Assembly: GCA_945877005.1 (NCBI GenBank) | Contig: CAMCQL010000035.1 | Span: 1-12,719, forward strand | Reading direction: 5' to 3' | DNA length: 12,719 nt | DNA from: Chryseobacterium gleum | GTDB lineage: Bacteria; Bacteroidota; Bacteroidia; Flavobacteriales_D; Crocinitomicaceae | Shown: positions 1 through 7,997 of the stretch, one piece after another | Layout: every line of letters starts with the position of its first letter | Numbering within the stretch: position 1 is the first letter of the stretch | The notes under the pieces: generated by a model | The model's database searches: none | What the model saw: the letters and a program-made list of their open reading frames with translations, nothing else | Told to the model about the DNA's origin: nothing | Program-made: the position numbers and the translations under genes

Positions 1-1
1 G

Positions 2-970
2 TGGTGGAAGGTTGAGAGTCTTAATCATCAAAGCGGATTGTTCGATGAAGAATTTGAAACGAAACTTAAAGAAATTAGAGTTTATTTAGAACAAACAGGC
101 TTAGCAGCTTGGCATCCACCAAAGAAAACAGGATTTTTTAGACATATTGTCGTACGAAAATCATTTTATCAAGATCAACTGCTTATTAATTTAGTTACTT
201 CTTCAGAAGGATTAGAAAAATTTGATGTACAAAAATTTTCAAGTTTTTTAGTGCAATTATTGGGTAAGAGATTGGCAGGTTTACAACACACTGTAAATGA
301 TAATGTTGCCGATAGAGCTAAAATTGAAAACGGTACAAATCAATTGGTATATGGTGATTCAAAAGTAGTTGAGCAATTAAGTGGCTTATTTTTTGAAATT
401 AGCATGGAAAGTTTTTTTCAAACGAATCCAAAAAGCGCTGAGTTACTCTACCAAAAAGCATTGGATTATGTTTTCGAAGAGAATGATTTGAAATCTAAAA
501 TTGTCATGGATCTTTTTTGTGGCACTGGAACTATTGGACAAATTCTTGCAAAGAGAGAAAGTACTGCAGAAATAGTTGGAGTAGATATTGTTGAAGAGGC
601 AATTAATGATGCAAAAAGAAATGCTGAAAGAAACGAAATTGACAGTGTTAAATTTTTCGCAGCTGATGTAGGTAAATTTTTATCTCATTATCCTGAGTAT
701 ATCGGAAAAATTGGAACAATTGTACTAGATCCACCACGGGCTGGAATCGCACCGAAAACACTTAGAAAAGTAATTGATTTAAATGCGGAAAGAATAGTAT
801 ACATTTCTTGTAATCCTTCTACCCAAGCAAGAGATACAGAAACATTGCAAAATTCGGGCTACAAATTGGAGAAATTAAGCCTTGTTGATCAGTTTCCTCA
901 TACAAGTCACATTGAATCAATTGCAAAGTTTGTTAAAGATCCAAATTTTGTACCCCTAATGGAAGCGTAA
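2..970 (+). CDS. rlmD: 23S rRNA (uracil-C5)-methyltransferase, RlmD/TrmA family, 5' end outside window
   Basis: SAM-dependent enzyme that methylates C5 of a uracil in 23S rRNA (U1939 in the E. coli RlmD case). The reading frame is open to the left edge, so the start, the TRAM domain and the iron-sulfur cysteines of the family are not visible; 322 residues remain. A TTG at 38 is only an internal codon. In visible-residue numbering: the QTNPKS motif (about 140), the SAM-binding loop DLFCGTGTIG (about 170-179), DPPRAG (243-248), the SCNP motif with the nucleophilic Cys (about 270, codon 809-811), and FPHTSHIE with the catalytic Glu (about 305). All catalytic signatures are present, so the visible part looks functional. 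Its TAA shares one base with the ATG of aroK, suggesting co-translation. The exact target uracil (RlmD or RlmCD type) cannot be settled from this part. Confidence 0.9.
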   Translation, partial: WWKVESLNHQSGLFDEEFETKLKEIRVYLEQTGLAAWHPPKKTGFFRHIVVRKSFYQDQLLINLVTSSEGLEKFDVQKFSSFLVQLLGKRLAGLQHTVNDNVADRAKIENGTNQLVYGDSKVVEQLSGLFFEISMESFFQTNPKSAELLYQKALDYVFEENDLKSKIVMDLFCGTGTIGQILAKRESTAEIVGVDIVEEAINDAKRNAERNEIDSVKFFAADVGKFLSHYPEYIGKIGTIVLDPPRAGIAPKTLRKVIDLNAERIVYISCNPSTQARDTETLQNSGYKLEKLSLVDQFPHTSHIESIAKFVKDPNFVPLMEA

Positions 971-1485
971 TGGCTTTAATTTATTTTATTGGTTTTATGG
1001 GGTGTGGTAAAACCACGCTCGGAAAAAAGGTAGCGAATCAATTAAAATATGATTTTATTGATTTAGATCAATTGATTGAACAACGAGCTTCATTGACCAT
1101 CAATGAAATTTTTACAAAAAACGGCGAAGAATCATTTAGAGTTTTTGAAAAACAGTTACTTATTGAGTTTTCGAAAAGTAAAAACGCTGTTATCTCAGTT
1201 GGTGGAGGTACTCCTTGTTTTTTTAATAATATGGAACTAATGAATCAGACAGGTATCACATTATACCTTCAAAGGCCTGCCAAAGAATTGTTTAATCGAA
1301 TTGTAAATGCAAAAGATGCTCGTCCTTTAGTAAAGGATAAGAGCGAGGAAGAATTACTCGTGTATATTGAAGAATTGTTAAATAAACGTGAAGAATATTA
1401 TTTGAATTCAAAATTTACAGTTCCCAGAAGTAAATTATCAGTAAATGATTTAGTGCACATAATTACAGAACAGTGTACTCAATAA
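970..1485 (+). CDS. aroK: Shikimate kinase
   Basis: Phosphorylates the 3-hydroxyl of shikimate with ATP, a step toward chorismate and the aromatic amino acids; cytosolic. The 171 residues match the normal family length. Visible motifs: P-loop GFMGCGKTT (8-16), DLD (31-33, Mg and shikimate contacts), FR (56-57, shikimate-binding Arg), GGGTP (78-82, Walker-B-like and shikimate pocket), the lid Arg in ARPL (R118), and a C-terminal Arg in KREEYY (R140) equivalent to the shikimate-binding Arg of other kinases. The ATG overlaps the upstream methyltransferase stop in a TAATG arrangement, so the two genes are probably translationally coupled. It converges with the peptidase gene only 37 bp downstream. 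Identity is secure; aroK versus aroL naming is conventional. Confidence 0.95.
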   Translation: MALIYFIGFMGCGKTTLGKKVANQLKYDFIDLDQLIEQRASLTINEIFTKNGEESFRVFEKQLLIEFSKSKNAVISVGGGTPCFFNNMELMNQTGITLYLQRPAKELFNRIVNAKDARPLVKDKSEEELLVYIEELLNKREEYYLNSKFTVPRSKLSVNDLVHIITEQCTQ

Positions 1486-1508
1486 AATGGTTTTTTGATT
1501 TTTTTGAG
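1478..1508 (+). terminator. Weak hairpin between the convergent aroK and peptidase genes
   Basis: An imperfect inverted repeat spans the aroK stop: CTCAATAAAA (1478-1487) can pair with TTTTTTTGAG (1499-1508) with one T-T mismatch around an 11-nt loop. It is almost entirely A-T pairs with only two G-C pairs, and no clean U-tract follows. It may help end transcription of aroK, but this is a guess from its position. Confidence 0.2.
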
Positions 1509-1522
1509 CAGATAATGTAGTT

Positions 1523-3088
1523 TTATTCAACAGTAAATAATAGTGCTGTTTCAGGATCCAATGTAAAATCTTCAATTGGTTCATTGAAATCGTAACTAAA
1601 TGTTTCAGAACTTGCTGAAGCATCAAAATATAATCGTTGTTTTTTTCCTGATTTTAATCTAAAATCGATTGCGAGTTTAAAATGAAAATTTGCTGAATTA
1701 GTTTGACTGATTTTAAATTTATTTTCGTTTTTTTGGATTTTAAATGAAGGAATCTCAGTGCAAGCGGTCCATTCATTTTTAAAATCAACATAGTTTTTAT
1801 CCGTTAATTTTTCAACGATTTCAAAAAAATCGTTTGTTGAAGCATTTGAGAACTTATATTTTCGATAAAAAGTAGAAATAATTTGCTCGAATTTTTCATG
1901 ACCTACTTCATTTCTCAACATATGTAAAACCCAAGCCCCTCTTTGATATGCGTTTGGATTTAGTAATTCCATTAAATTTTTAGTGATGGTATCTTGAAGA
2001 GGTGCTTTAAATTGTTTTTGAAAATGAATTACACGCTGACGATCTTTTTTAAGTTGTTGAATAAATTCATTATGACCTTCATTTTTTTCAATGTATAAGT
2101 TGGTTAAATAGGTTGCAAAACCTTCACTTAACCAAAGTTGCGACCAATCTTTTTCAGTGACTGAATTTCCAAACCATTGGTGAACTAATTCATGGGCGAT
2201 TAAATGATTCAATCCTTTTCCTTTAAACGCATTTTCGTCATAGAAAATACAACCAGCGTTTTCCATCCCTCCAAATTGAGTTGTAGATTGAACATTGTCT
2301 AATTTTTCAAAAGGATAATCACCAATTAATTTCTCGAAAAATGTTAAAATTGATTTTGTTTCCTTAAAATCTTTGAAAACATTTAATGTGTCTTGTGGGT
2401 AGGCATAATTTGTGATTTTTATTTTAGGGTGTTTAATGTCCACTTGATTTACTAATTCTGCTAAACCGAATACTATTACTTTTAATGGTAATGGGTATTT
2501 TGTTGAAAAAGAAGTAGTAGTGCTATTTTCTGTGCTTACTTTAGATTCAGTTATTCCATTCGAAACACAAGTGTATTTTATTGGTGCAGTGATTTGAATC
2601 GATACAGTTGCTTTATCCGAGGGGTGGTCGATACACGCCAACCAATGGTGAGCTCTGTTCGGCCAGTGGTCACAGAAATAGGTAGTGTCACCAAATTTAT
2701 TTTTTCCGATGATCAATCCATTGTTTGGAAGTCCTTTGTAGCGTAATCGCAAGGAGTAAATAGAATCTTTTAAAAAGGAGTTCCCTGAAATAAAAATAGT
2801 GTCGTTTCGATGTTTAATAGGAAGTTTATTATTTTCTAATAGCAAAGATTCAATTTGCATCCCATACTTATTAATTTGATCTCCAGTTAATTCTAAATAG
2901 AATGAATTGGTGTTTTTCAACGTTTTAAATTTCACTACTTCATCAATATTTAGAGTAGATTTATCTACCAATAACTTAATATCGTAATGTTGTACATCAA
3001 TAATAGATAATTGATTATTTAGAAGTTGTGCTTTACAAGTACCGTAAAAAAGCAGACAAAATAGAAATAATATAGTTCTCAAAATCAA
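1523..3088 (-). CDS. Exported M1-family zinc aminopeptidase
   Basis: Predicted secreted or periplasmic metallo-aminopeptidase removing N-terminal residues from peptides. Residues 1-20 form a signal peptide (one Arg, hydrophobic FLFCLLF core, likely cut after CKA). An N-terminal beta domain follows, then the M1 catalytic domain: GGMENAG (273-279, the GAMEN exopeptidase motif), HELVH (299-303, zinc His residues and general-base Glu), WLSEGFATY with the third zinc ligand E322 at HEXXH-X18-E spacing, and Y381 at the transition-state Tyr position. The final 70 residues look like a small beta domain; no large C-terminal HEAT domain and no type IX sorting domain are seen, so at 521 residues it is a short M1 form. 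The start is TTG: no in-frame ATG precedes the signal peptide, and an in-frame stop lies 11 codons upstream. The TTG overlaps the mtaB TGA stop as TTGA, implying translational coupling. The substrate is unknown. Confidence 0.9.
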   Translation of the reverse strand: MILRTILFLFCLLFYGTCKAQLLNNQLSIIDVQHYDIKLLVDKSTLNIDEVVKFKTLKNTNSFYLELTGDQINKYGMQIESLLLENNKLPIKHRNDTIFISGNSFLKDSIYSLRLRYKGLPNNGLIIGKNKFGDTTYFCDHWPNRAHHWLACIDHPSDKATVSIQITAPIKYTCVSNGITESKVSTENSTTTSFSTKYPLPLKVIVFGLAELVNQVDIKHPKIKITNYAYPQDTLNVFKDFKETKSILTFFEKLIGDYPFEKLDNVQSTTQFGGMENAGCIFYDENAFKGKGLNHLIAHELVHQWFGNSVTEKDWSQLWLSEGFATYLTNLYIEKNEGHNEFIQQLKKDRQRVIHFQKQFKAPLQDTITKNLMELLNPNAYQRGAWVLHMLRNEVGHEKFEQIISTFYRKYKFSNASTNDFFEIVEKLTDKNYVDFKNEWTACTEIPSFKIQKNENKFKISQTNSANFHFKLAIDFRLKSGKKQRLYFDASASSETFSYDFNEPIEDFTLDPETALLFTVE

Positions 3089-4389
3089 TCGATAAAAGCT
3101 ACTTTCATTATGCCATCTCGATCAATTTCTCGCAATGAAACTTTTTGAAAAGTGTTGATCAATTCAGCATTAAAAGGTGATTTAACTTTAATATAGTTCT
3201 CTGTAAATCCAAACATGATACCTTGCTCTTCTTCACTTTCGAATAAAACAGTTCGTTCAGTTCCTATATTCTCTTCGTAGAAAGCTCTTTTTTTCTTTTC
3301 AGATAAAATATGCAGCATTTTACTTCGTTCTTTTCTTTTTTCCATTGGTACAGTTTCACCTAACTTTGGAGCACTTGTGTTTGCTCTTTCTGAATAAGTA
3401 AAAACATGAAGGTAAGAGATGTCCAATTTGGAGATGAAATTGTAAGAATCTAAAAATTCCTCATCTGTTTCACCGGGAAAACCAACAATAACATCGACAC
3501 CAATACAACAGTCTTTTCTGAAATTTTTAATTGTATTCACCCGTTCCTCGTACAAAGAACGTTCGTATTTTCTTCGCATTGCTTTCAAGATACGATCATT
3601 TCCAACTTGTAAAGGAATATGAAAATGAGGAGCAAAACGATCAGAACGTATTAAACAAAAATCAATTATTTCATTATTTAATAAGTTCGGTTCAATGGAA
3701 GATATTCTAAATCGATTAATACCTTCAACTTTGTCTAATTCTTGAATTAATTGATGAAAGTTTTCTTCTTCACCTTGTCCAAAATCTCCTATGTTTACTC
3801 CTGTTAAAACAACTTCTTTAACATCGGTAGAAGCAATTTTTTGTGCTTCTTTCACTGTTTCAGTAATTGAGGCATTTCTACTTTTGCCTCGAGCTAATGG
3901 AATGGTACAAAAACTACAAAAATAGTCACAGCCATCTTGAATTTTTAAAAATGAACGAGTTCTATCTCCGATCGAAAAAGAAGGGATGAAATCTTTCGTT
4001 TCTTTGATGTTTTTATAGGAAACTTGAGTTTCAGAAACTTTATCAGTTGATTCGATATAATTCAAAATATCGAATTTTTCATTTGCTCCCAAAACCAGGT
4101 CAACTCCAGGTATTTTAGCTATTTCCTCTGGTTTAAGTTGTGCATAACATCCAACAATTGTTACAAACGCATCGGGATTTATTTTAAGTGCTTTTTTTAC
4201 CAATTGTTTGCATTTTTTGTCCGCATTCTCAGTAACCGAGCATGTGTTAATCACATAAACATCTGGAATATCTTCAAATTCTACTTTGGCAAAACCTGCG
4301 TCTTGAAACAATCTTGAGATAGTTGATGTTTCAGAGAAGTTTAATTTACAACCTAATGTGTAAAAAGCGACTTTTTTATATTGAATCAT
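3085..4389 (-). CDS. mtaB: tRNA (N6-threonylcarbamoyladenosine37-C2)-methylthiotransferase MtaB
   Basis: Radical-SAM enzyme that adds a methylthio group to t6A37 of ANN-decoding tRNAs, giving ms2t6A. Domain order: UPF0004 N-terminal domain with cluster cysteines C14 (TLGCKLN), C50 (NTCSVT) and C81 (GCYAQ); radical-SAM barrel with CDYFCSFC (C154, C158, C161) and DVIVGFPGET (299-308); C-terminal TRAM-like RNA-binding part (about 372-434). The 434-residue length is normal and fits MtaB rather than MiaB or RimO, judging by the TLGCKLNFSET start and the DGCDYFCSFCTIP motif. One deviation: IPLQVG (258-263), where most members have IPLQSG. ATG start. It is first in a two-gene unit with the M1 peptidase (4-base overlap). 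No functional link between the two is obvious. Confidence 0.93.
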   Translation of the reverse strand: MIQYKKVAFYTLGCKLNFSETSTISRLFQDAGFAKVEFEDIPDVYVINTCSVTENADKKCKQLVKKALKINPDAFVTIVGCYAQLKPEEIAKIPGVDLVLGANEKFDILNYIESTDKVSETQVSYKNIKETKDFIPSFSIGDRTRSFLKIQDGCDYFCSFCTIPLARGKSRNASITETVKEAQKIASTDVKEVVLTGVNIGDFGQGEEENFHQLIQELDKVEGINRFRISSIEPNLLNNEIIDFCLIRSDRFAPHFHIPLQVGNDRILKAMRRKYERSLYEERVNTIKNFRKDCCIGVDVIVGFPGETDEEFLDSYNFISKLDISYLHVFTYSERANTSAPKLGETVPMEKRKERSKMLHILSEKKKRAFYEENIGTERTVLFESEEEQGIMFGFTENYIKVKSPFNAELINTFQKVSLREIDRDGIMKVAFID

Positions 4390-4666
4390 TGCAAGAAGAA
4401 GTGTGTTAGTGTTATAAATCTAGCTTAATAAATTCTATTTATCAACAAGACGAACTTCGAGTACAAAAAAACATCTTTTTTTTTAGATATGTATAGAAAA
4501 ACAAACTTTTATAGTATATTCATGAAAAAACTAATTACTATATTAGCTTTTCTTTCTTTTTAATGAATTATTTGAATGAAAGAAATTATTATTTAATTTT
4601 CAATGAATAATTTTAAATAGTATAGTTTGAGAGAATTGTTTCTAAATAAAAATAAAATTAAAACCC
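4390..4666. other. Divergent intergenic region between mtaB and cphA
   Basis: A 277-bp AT-rich spacer that must hold the promoters for mtaB (leftward) and cphA (rightward). No exact TAnnTTTG was found in either direction. The nearest candidate for cphA, around 4621-4629, has TTTG but the preceding TA is off by one base in spacing. It contains an A7-CATC-T9 stretch around 4464-4484 that could fold as an A-T hairpin, and the mini-ORF at 4522. No Shine-Dalgarno sequence precedes either start; an A-rich leader precedes cphA, as is common in Bacteroidota. Confidence 0.4.
4522..4563 (+). pseudogene. 13-codon signal-peptide-like mini-ORF, possible gene relic
   Basis: ATG followed by 12 more codons and TAA, encoding MKKLITILAFLSF. 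This is a typical start of an exported Bacteroidota protein: Lys-Lys, then a hydrophobic core, ending where the cleavage region should begin. The next in-frame codon is again a stop (TAATGA) and no other frame stays open. It may be the stub of a deleted secreted-protein gene, a tiny membrane peptide or leader ORF, or chance in AT-rich DNA. It lies 104 bp before cphA on the same strand. There is no evidence of expression. Confidence 0.3.
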
Positions 4667-7282
4667 ATGAAAATAGTTGAAATAAAAGTATTAAGAGGTC
4701 CAAATTTCTGGTCTAATTTTCGTAAGAAATTAATTGTTATGAAATTAGATTTGGAGGAATTAGAAGAATTACCAACCAATAAAATTGATGGTTTTTCCGA
4801 AAGAATACAAGAAATGTTCCCATCGATGAAAAGTCATCGATGTTCTAAAACTTATGAAGGTGGTTTTTTCGAACGTATTAAAGAAGGTACCTGGATGGGG
4901 CATGTTATTGAACACATTGCTTTAGAAATTCAAACTTTATCAGGAATGAATTGTGGATTTGGTCGCACACGCGGAACTGGTCAAGATGGTGTTTATAATG
5001 TTGTTTTTTCTTATATGGAAGAACGAGCAGGTAGGTTTGCAGCTACTGCATCGGTAGAAATTGCTGAAGCTTTAATTGCAAATAAATTCTATGATTTAGA
5101 TGGTGCCATCAATGAAATGCGGAGAATGCGTGAGCAGGAACGATTTGGGCCAAGTACGGCTAGTATTGTTGATGAAGCTATTAGTAGAGATATTCCATAT
5201 ATTCGACTAAATAACGAATCTTTTGTTCAGTTAGGTTATGGAAAAAATCAAGTTAGATTTCGAGCAACAATGACCGATAAAACAAGTTCGATTGCGGTTG
5301 ATTTGGCTTCCAACAAGGATGAAACGAAACGGATTTTAGAAGAGGCTGCAATTCCAGTTGCTAAAGGTACTACAATCGTATCTGAAGAAGAAGTAGAAAA
5401 AGCAATACATCGAATTGGTTTTCCATTGGTGTTTAAACCTCTCGATGGAAATCATGGAAAAGGTGCTTCGATTAATGTAAAAACATCAGAAGATGCAATT
5501 GAGGCTTTTCATCACGCTAAAAAATATTCTCGCAAAATCATTGTTGAAAAATTTATTGAAGGTTTTGATTTCAGAATACTAGTAATTAATCACAAATTTA
5601 TTGCAGCAGCGCTTAGGGAACCAGCTCATATTGTTGGTGATGGCAAATCTACAATACAAGAACTGATTGAAAAAGAAAATTCAGACCCAAGAAGAGGATA
5701 CGGCCATGAAAATGTGCTTACAGAAATTAGCATAGATAAAGAAACTACCGATCAATTAAATAAATTAAATTATACCCTTTCAACAGTGATTGCTGAAGGT
5801 GAAAAATGTTACATCAAGGGTACCGCTAATTTGAGTACTGGGGGAACCTCTACAGATGTAACAGATGTCGTACATCCGAATAACATTTTTGTTTTTGAAA
5901 GAATAGCGAGGGTAATAGGATTGGATATTTGCGGCATTGATATTATGGCTACAAACTTAAGTGACCCATTAGCTATTAGTGGAGGAGTAGTACTAGAGGT
6001 GAATGCTGCCCCTGGTTTTAGAATGCATCTTGCTCCAGCGAATGGGTTACCAAGAAATGTTGCTGCGCCTGTATTAGATATGTTATACCCTGTAGGTAAG
6101 AGTTGTAGAATTCCTATTATTGCAGTAACTGGAACGAATGGTAAAACCACCACCACTCGTTTAATATCTCATATAGTTAAAAATAATGGTTATCGCGTAG
6201 GGTTTACTACCTCTGATGGAATTTATGTACAGAATTCAATGTTAACAAAAGGAGATACTACTGGACCTGTAAGTGCGGAGTTTGTTTTAAAAGATCCAAC
6301 CGTTGAATTTGCTGTTTTGGAAACTGCAAGAGGGGGGATTCTAAGGGCTGGTTTAGGTTTTAGTCGATGTGATGTAGCTGTTGTTACTAATATTCAAGAA
6401 GATCACATGGGGCTTTCAGATATACATACTTTGAAAGACATGGCACGTGTTAAAGGTGTCGTTGCAAGAGCAGTGAAAAGAGAGGGATATGTTGTTTTAA
6501 ATGCTGATAATCAGTACTGTGTATCTATTTCAAAAACAGTAGACTGCAACATCGCTTATTTTAGTATGGATGAAACAAATCCAGTGATTATTGAGCATTG
6601 TAATAAAGGTGGAATTGTTGCCATTTTTGAAAATGGATACATAACAATTAAAAAGGGTGAATGGAAGTTTAGGGTTGAAAGAGTTACTAATATCCCATTA
6701 ACTTTCGGAGGGAAAGTTAACTTTATGATTTATAATGTGTTGGCTGCGACTCTTGCTACTTATACCTACGGCTTTACCATTGAAGATATCCGTTTGAATC
6801 TTCAAACTTTTATACCTTCTGCAGCGCAAACTCCAGGAAGAATGAATGTTTTTGAATTCAAAGACTTTAAAGTATTGATTGATTTTGCTCACAATCCTGA
6901 TGGATATAGAGGAATAAAAGAATTTTTAGAATTGTCAGATTCCGCTTATAAAATCGGAATTATTACCGGAACAGGAGACAGGAGAGACGATGATATTCGT
7001 GAAATGGGACGTTTGGCTACTCAAATGTTTGACCACATAATCATTCGTCAAGACAAGTATTTAAGAGGTAGGGAAGCTGATGATATTGTGAATTTAATCG
7101 TAGAAGGAATTGTAGAAATAAATAAAGAGCAGTCTTACGAGTACATCCCTAAAGAAGTTGAAGCTTTAAAACATGCATTTTCTTTGGCTAAACCGGGAAG
7201 TTTTATTGTAGCTTTAAGTGATGTTATTGACAACGCTATTGAGATTGTTCAATCATATAAAGAACAAGAAGATAAAAATTAA
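4667..7282 (+). CDS. cphA: Cyanophycin synthetase
   Basis: Polymerises aspartate and arginine into multi-L-arginyl-poly-L-aspartate (cyanophycin), an insoluble nitrogen, carbon and energy store, using ATP at two active sites. The 871 residues match the full family length. Domains: N-terminal domain (1-160) with EHIALE (82-87), which fits the EHxxxE motif linked in some CphA1 enzymes to making primers by cleaving the polymer; ATP-grasp domain (about 210-475) with KPLDGNHGKGASI (257-269) and the Mg-binding LEVNAAPGF (443-451), adding Asp; Mur-ligase-like domain (about 480-871) with P-loop GTNGKTTTTRLI (489-500), LETARGG (551-557), HNPDGY (742-747) and TGTGDRR (767-773), adding Arg. ATG start, A-rich leader, hairpin terminator behind. 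It is monocistronic here, with neither cyanophycinase (cphB) nor isoaspartyl dipeptidase (iaaA) in the window, so degradation genes would have to lie elsewhere. Confidence 0.96.
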   Translation: MKIVEIKVLRGPNFWSNFRKKLIVMKLDLEELEELPTNKIDGFSERIQEMFPSMKSHRCSKTYEGGFFERIKEGTWMGHVIEHIALEIQTLSGMNCGFGRTRGTGQDGVYNVVFSYMEERAGRFAATASVEIAEALIANKFYDLDGAINEMRRMREQERFGPSTASIVDEAISRDIPYIRLNNESFVQLGYGKNQVRFRATMTDKTSSIAVDLASNKDETKRILEEAAIPVAKGTTIVSEEEVEKAIHRIGFPLVFKPLDGNHGKGASINVKTSEDAIEAFHHAKKYSRKIIVEKFIEGFDFRILVINHKFIAAALREPAHIVGDGKSTIQELIEKENSDPRRGYGHENVLTEISIDKETTDQLNKLNYTLSTVIAEGEKCYIKGTANLSTGGTSTDVTDVVHPNNIFVFERIARVIGLDICGIDIMATNLSDPLAISGGVVLEVNAAPGFRMHLAPANGLPRNVAAPVLDMLYPVGKSCRIPIIAVTGTNGKTTTTRLISHIVKNNGYRVGFTTSDGIYVQNSMLTKGDTTGPVSAEFVLKDPTVEFAVLETARGGILRAGLGFSRCDVAVVTNIQEDHMGLSDIHTLKDMARVKGVVARAVKREGYVVLNADNQYCVSISKTVDCNIAYFSMDETNPVIIEHCNKGGIVAIFENGYITIKKGEWKFRVERVTNIPLTFGGKVNFMIYNVLAATLATYTYGFTIEDIRLNLQTFIPSAAQTPGRMNVFEFKDFKVLIDFAHNPDGYRGIKEFLELSDSAYKIGIITGTGDRRDDDIREMGRLATQMFDHIIIRQDKYLRGREADDIVNLIVEGIVEINKEQSYEYIPKEVEALKHAFSLAKPGSFIVALSDVIDNAIEIVQSYKEQEDKN

Positions 7283-7307
7283 ATCAATAAGATTGTAGAA
7301 TATATTT

Positions 7308-7349
7308 TTAAGAAGCTCATTTGTATTTATCTACATATGAGCTTCTTAA
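7308..7349 (+). terminator. Hairpin terminator downstream of cphA
   Basis: A perfect 13-bp inverted repeat, TTAAGAAGCTCAT (7308-7320) and ATGAGCTTCTTAA (7337-7349). After one T-T mismatch the stem can extend by TGTA/TACA inside, leaving a 6-nt TTTATC loop. On the + strand it is followed by TTTTAT, a modest U-tract, 25 bp after the cphA stop. On the minus strand an A-rich stretch follows, so it suits cphA better than dnaX, though the stem lies between the convergent genes and may block both transcripts. Confidence 0.75.
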
Positions 7350-7379
7350 TTTTATAGATACAGCAATTGCAAAATTGTA

Positions 7380-7997
7380 TTAATACTCAATATCTAAATT
7401 AAAAGTTTTTTGAAAAGTGTGTAAATTTGGATTTTTACGTGCTAACGCGTTAAATTTATCTTTTCCTGTTTTATGTTTTAAGGATTCTTCCTGATTTTCT
7501 GAGATAGAAAAATTGATGGAAATTTTCCAATTTTTTAATGATTCTCTCAAGCAATCAATTAAGTCACTTAAATGAGTCTGAATATAATCTATTTGAACTT
7601 GATTGTCAACTTCATGTATTAACTGAAAATTTCCACCAATTTTAGGATCTCGCTTTATCATTGCAAGATACATTGTGTCATTGCCTTCTTTTTTCATTTT
7701 GAACGCAAATTTTTTCCAAATCATGTTTAATTCATCAGAAGAGAAAGGGGTTTGCGGTTTATTTTCTATCGATTCATTTCTGGTAGAGTCCTCATCTTTA
7801 GGAAGCGTAAGTTCTTTTATAGAAATGAGTGTACTTTGCAGTTGTCCTGTAGGAGTTTGAAGTTTTTTTACTTCTTTTTTGAATGAATAGGAGGATTGTT
7901 CAATTGTTGAATCATCTTTCTGCGTCGTAATTGCATTTGATGATAATTTATTTTGCTGACCAAAAAAAGGAATTAAGTCAACAAAATCAGTTAAATC
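7380..7997 (-). CDS. dnaX: dnaX, tau-specific C-terminal part, read in the -1 frame after the A10 run
   Basis: From the A10 run this frame is open for 205 codons to TAA at 7380-7382. It begins KDLTDFVDLIPFFGQQ, then has a Ser/Thr/Gln/Lys-rich linker of about 85 residues (to about 7735) and a compact domain of about 115 residues starting at NMIWKKFAFKMKKEG. It ends NPNLHTFQKTFNLDIEY, which I recognise as the C-terminal domain of Bacteroidota DnaX tau (usual tail of the type NP.L..L...F.LD.E). In other bacteria this region binds the polymerase alpha subunit and helicase, coupling leading and lagging strands. It has no start of its own before an ATG at 7724, which would drop the linker. Joined to residues 1-370 of the upstream frame it gives a tau of about 575 residues, a normal length. 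A separate short protein from 7724 (114 residues) is the alternative reading and is less likely. Confidence 0.82.
   Translation of the reverse strand, partial: DLTDFVDLIPFFGQQNKLSSNAITTQKDDSTIEQSSYSFKKEVKKLQTPTGQLQSTLISIKELTLPKDEDSTRNESIENKPQTPFSSDELNMIWKKFAFKMKKEGNDTMYLAMIKRDPKIGGNFQLIHEVDNQVQIDYIQTHLSDLIDCLRESLKNWKISINFSISENQEESLKHKTGKDKFNALARKNPNLHTFQKTFNLDIEY

Noticed and set aside
258..263. Residue numbers (not base coordinates): IPLQVG instead of IPLQSG in MtaB as a sign of altered function
   Set aside because: All six cluster cysteines and the rest of the radical-SAM motifs are intact. A single substitution is more likely lineage variation than a loss of function.
4618..4630. Possible -7 promoter box for cphA (TATAGTTTG)
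   Set aside because: The spacing between TA and TTTG is one or three bases instead of two, and no matching -33 element is seen, so it is not called as a promoter.
5809..6156. 115-codon open frame antisense to cphA
   Set aside because: It lies entirely inside the well-supported cphA coding region on the other strand, has no family resemblance and is a codon-bias shadow. The same applies to the minus frame at 6698-6892.
7380..7724. A separate 114-residue protein gene starting at ATG 7724
   Set aside because: Its frame is continuous upstream to the A10 run and its sequence is the DnaX tau C-terminal domain. It is better read as the tau extension than as an independent gene.
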